A stretch of 6,343 nucleotides of DNA, taken from NCBI GenBank assembly GCA_030840515.1, contig JAVEEJ010000244.1, positions 1 to 6,343 of the forward strand, in the 5' to 3' direction. Positions 5,040 through 6,343 of the stretch are shown one piece after another. Both the position numbers and the translations under genes were made by a program. The first letter of the stretch is position 1. Every line of letters begins with the position of its first letter. This DNA comes from Frankiaceae bacterium (GTDB taxonomy: Bacteria > Actinomycetota > Actinomycetes > JAVEEJ01). Below the pieces are notes generated by a model. It was not told where the DNA came from. It ran no database searches and worked only from the letters and a program-made list of their open reading frames with translations.

Positions 5040-5062
5040 GGCGCGGGGGTCGGGCCAGGCGC

Positions 5063-6343
5063 TCAGAAGGCCTTGACGGCCGCCAGCAGCTTGGTCAGCG
5101 AGTCCTTCGCGTCCCCGAACAGCAGCGTGGTCTTGGGGTTGTAGAGCAGGGAGTTGTCGATCCCGGCGAAGCCCGGCCGCATGGACCGCTTGAGGAAGAC
5201 CACGGCGGACGCCTCGTCCACGTTGAGGATCGGCATGCCGTAGATCGGTGAGCCGGGCGAGTCCTTCGCGGCCGGGTTGACCACATCGTTGGCCCCCACG
5301 ACGAGCACCACGTCGGTGGAGGCGAACTGCGGGTTGACCTCGTCCATCTCCTTGAGCTGGTCATAGGGGACGTTGGCCTCGGCGAGCAGGACGTTCATGT
5401 GGCCCGGCATGCGGCCCGCGACCGGATGGATCGCGTAGGCGACGTCGATCCCCTTCTCCTCGAGCAGGTCGGTGAGCTCGCGGATCGTGTGCTGCGCTTG
5501 AGCGACCGCCAAGCCGTACCCCGGCACGATCAGCACCTTGCGCGCGTAGGCCAGCATGATGCCGACGTCCTCCGGGCTGGCGCTGCGCACTGTCCCGCCG
5601 CTGACCTCCGCCGTGGAGCCCGCGGTCGACCCTCCCTTGAACGCCCCGAAGAGGATGCTGAAGATCGACCGGCCCATCGCACTCGCCATGAGCTGGGTGA
5701 GCAGGGTTCCGGAGGCACCGACCAGCGTTCCGGCGATGAGCAGCAGCTTGTTGTCGAGCACGTAGCCGGCCGCCGCCACCGTCAGACCGGTGAACGCGTT
5801 GAGCAACGAGATGACGATCGGCACGTCCGCGCCACCGACCGGCAGGACGAAGAGGAATCCGAGTACGGCGGCCGCGGCAGCAAGGCCGTAGAGCAGCGCG
5901 CTGTCCTTCGTCGGGACCACGGCGACCGCGAGGCCGACGCTTCCCAGCGCTACCAGCACAGTGACGGGGGCGCTGCCGGGGAACGTGATGGGCCGACCGG
6001 TGATGAGCTCCTGCAGCTTGGCGAATGTCACGAGAGAACCGGTGAACGACACCCACCCGACGAGGGTCGTGAACACCACGGCTGTGAGCTCGAGGTTGCT
6101 CACCGCGCTGCTGTGGTTGGCGTGGAACTCGGCGATGCTCACGATGGCCGCCGCGCCGCCGCCGACACCGTTGAACAGCGCCACCATCTGCGGCATCTGC
6201 GTCATCTTCACCACGCGCGCGGCGGGGACGCCGACCAGCACACCGACGGCGATCGCGGCGGCCATGATGCCGCGGTTGTGCAGGCCGTCGACCAGGAATG
6301 TGGCGACCACCGCGACGAGAGCGCCGAACGCCCCGAGCAGGTT
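5063..6343 (-). CDS. pntB: NAD(P) transhydrogenase subunit beta, N-terminus cut by window edge
   Basis: The beta subunit of proton-translocating transhydrogenase, which uses the proton gradient to drive hydride transfer from NADH to NADP+, making NADPH. 426 residues are visible and the frame is open to the window edge. Compared with the 462-residue E. coli protein, about 40 N-terminal residues are missing. Visible residues 1 to about 230 are membrane domain II: KMTQMPQMVALFNGVGG, EFHANHS (a His near the position of the E. coli proton-channel His), WVSFTGSLVTFAKL, GGADVPIVISLLNAFTG and VLDNKLLLIAGTLVGASG. The C-terminal domain III binds NADP(H): PGYGLAVAQAQ (274-284), HPVAGRMPGHMNVLLAEANV, VVLVVGANDVVNPAA (about 341-355) and KRSMRPGFAG. 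The C-terminus FGDAKDSLTKLL is typical. No defect is seen. The pntA genes should lie to the right of the window. Confidence 0.97.
   Translation of the reverse strand, partial: NLLGAFGALVAVVATFLVDGLHNRGIMAAAIAVGVLVGVPAARVVKMTQMPQMVALFNGVGGGAAAIVSIAEFHANHSSAVSNLELTAVVFTTLVGWVSFTGSLVTFAKLQELITGRPITFPGSAPVTVLVALGSVGLAVAVVPTKDSALLYGLAAAAAVLGFLFVLPVGGADVPIVISLLNAFTGLTVAAAGYVLDNKLLLIAGTLVGASGTLLTQLMASAMGRSIFSILFGAFKGGSTAGSTAEVSGGTVRSASPEDVGIMLAYARKVLIVPGYGLAVAQAQHTIRELTDLLEEKGIDVAYAIHPVAGRMPGHMNVLLAEANVPYDQLKEMDEVNPQFASTDVVLVVGANDVVNPAAKDSPGSPIYGMPILNVDEASAVVFLKRSMRPGFAGIDNSLLYNPKTTLLFGDAKDSLTKLLAAVKAF

Noticed and set aside
5361..6056. Minus-strand alternate frame of 231 codons inside pntB
   Set aside because: It lies within a complete, highly conserved gene on the same strand in another frame.

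Overview
The window is very GC-rich, with GTG starts, dense gene packing and -10 boxes of the TAnnnT type. Together with a tadA gene next to TadA-associated acidic proteins, this points to an actinobacterium, possibly a Nocardioides-like high-GC member (inference; the genus is not shown by the sequence). There is no phage, transposase or CRISPR content, and no gene-free stretch longer than about 160 bases.

Layout. (1) Bases 1-658: a minus-strand ArsR-type repressor translationally coupled (ATGA overlap) to an SRPBCC/AHSA1-type protein that runs off the left edge. Their shared promoter carries a perfect GTAAGTT/AACTTAC palindrome over the -10 box, and the repressor mRNA looks leaderless. (2) Bases 659-1765: a divergent alpha/beta hydrolase with a GHSMGG nucleophile elbow. 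(3) Bases 1802-3222: a minus-strand winged-helix regulator with a cysteine cluster, divergent from a four-helix DUF2231 membrane protein, followed at once by an 18-residue protein beginning MCKTCGC. This small ORF has an excellent ribosome binding site and resembles the metal-binding N-terminus of HypB. (4) Bases 3230-3377: a strong GC hairpin between two converging units, then tRNA-Ser(CGA) on the minus strand with encoded CCA. (5) Bases 3403-4902: tadA, the tRNA wobble adenosine deaminase, preceded by two tandem, diverged copies of the tRNA-adenosine-deaminase-associated protein family. (6) Bases 4956-5039: a long interrupted inverted repeat. (7) Bases 5063-6343: pntB, the NADP(H)-binding/membrane beta subunit of proton-translocating transhydrogenase, cut by the right edge.

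How they work together. The arsR-SRPBCC pair is a self-regulated two-gene unit. The Cys-cluster regulator, DUF2231 protein and CxxCGC microprotein form a plausible metal- or redox-responsive module, which is the most novel candidate here. tadA, its two associated proteins and the tRNA-Ser gene form a translation-related minus-strand run. pntB belongs to a separate redox (NADPH supply) operon whose other genes lie beyond the window.
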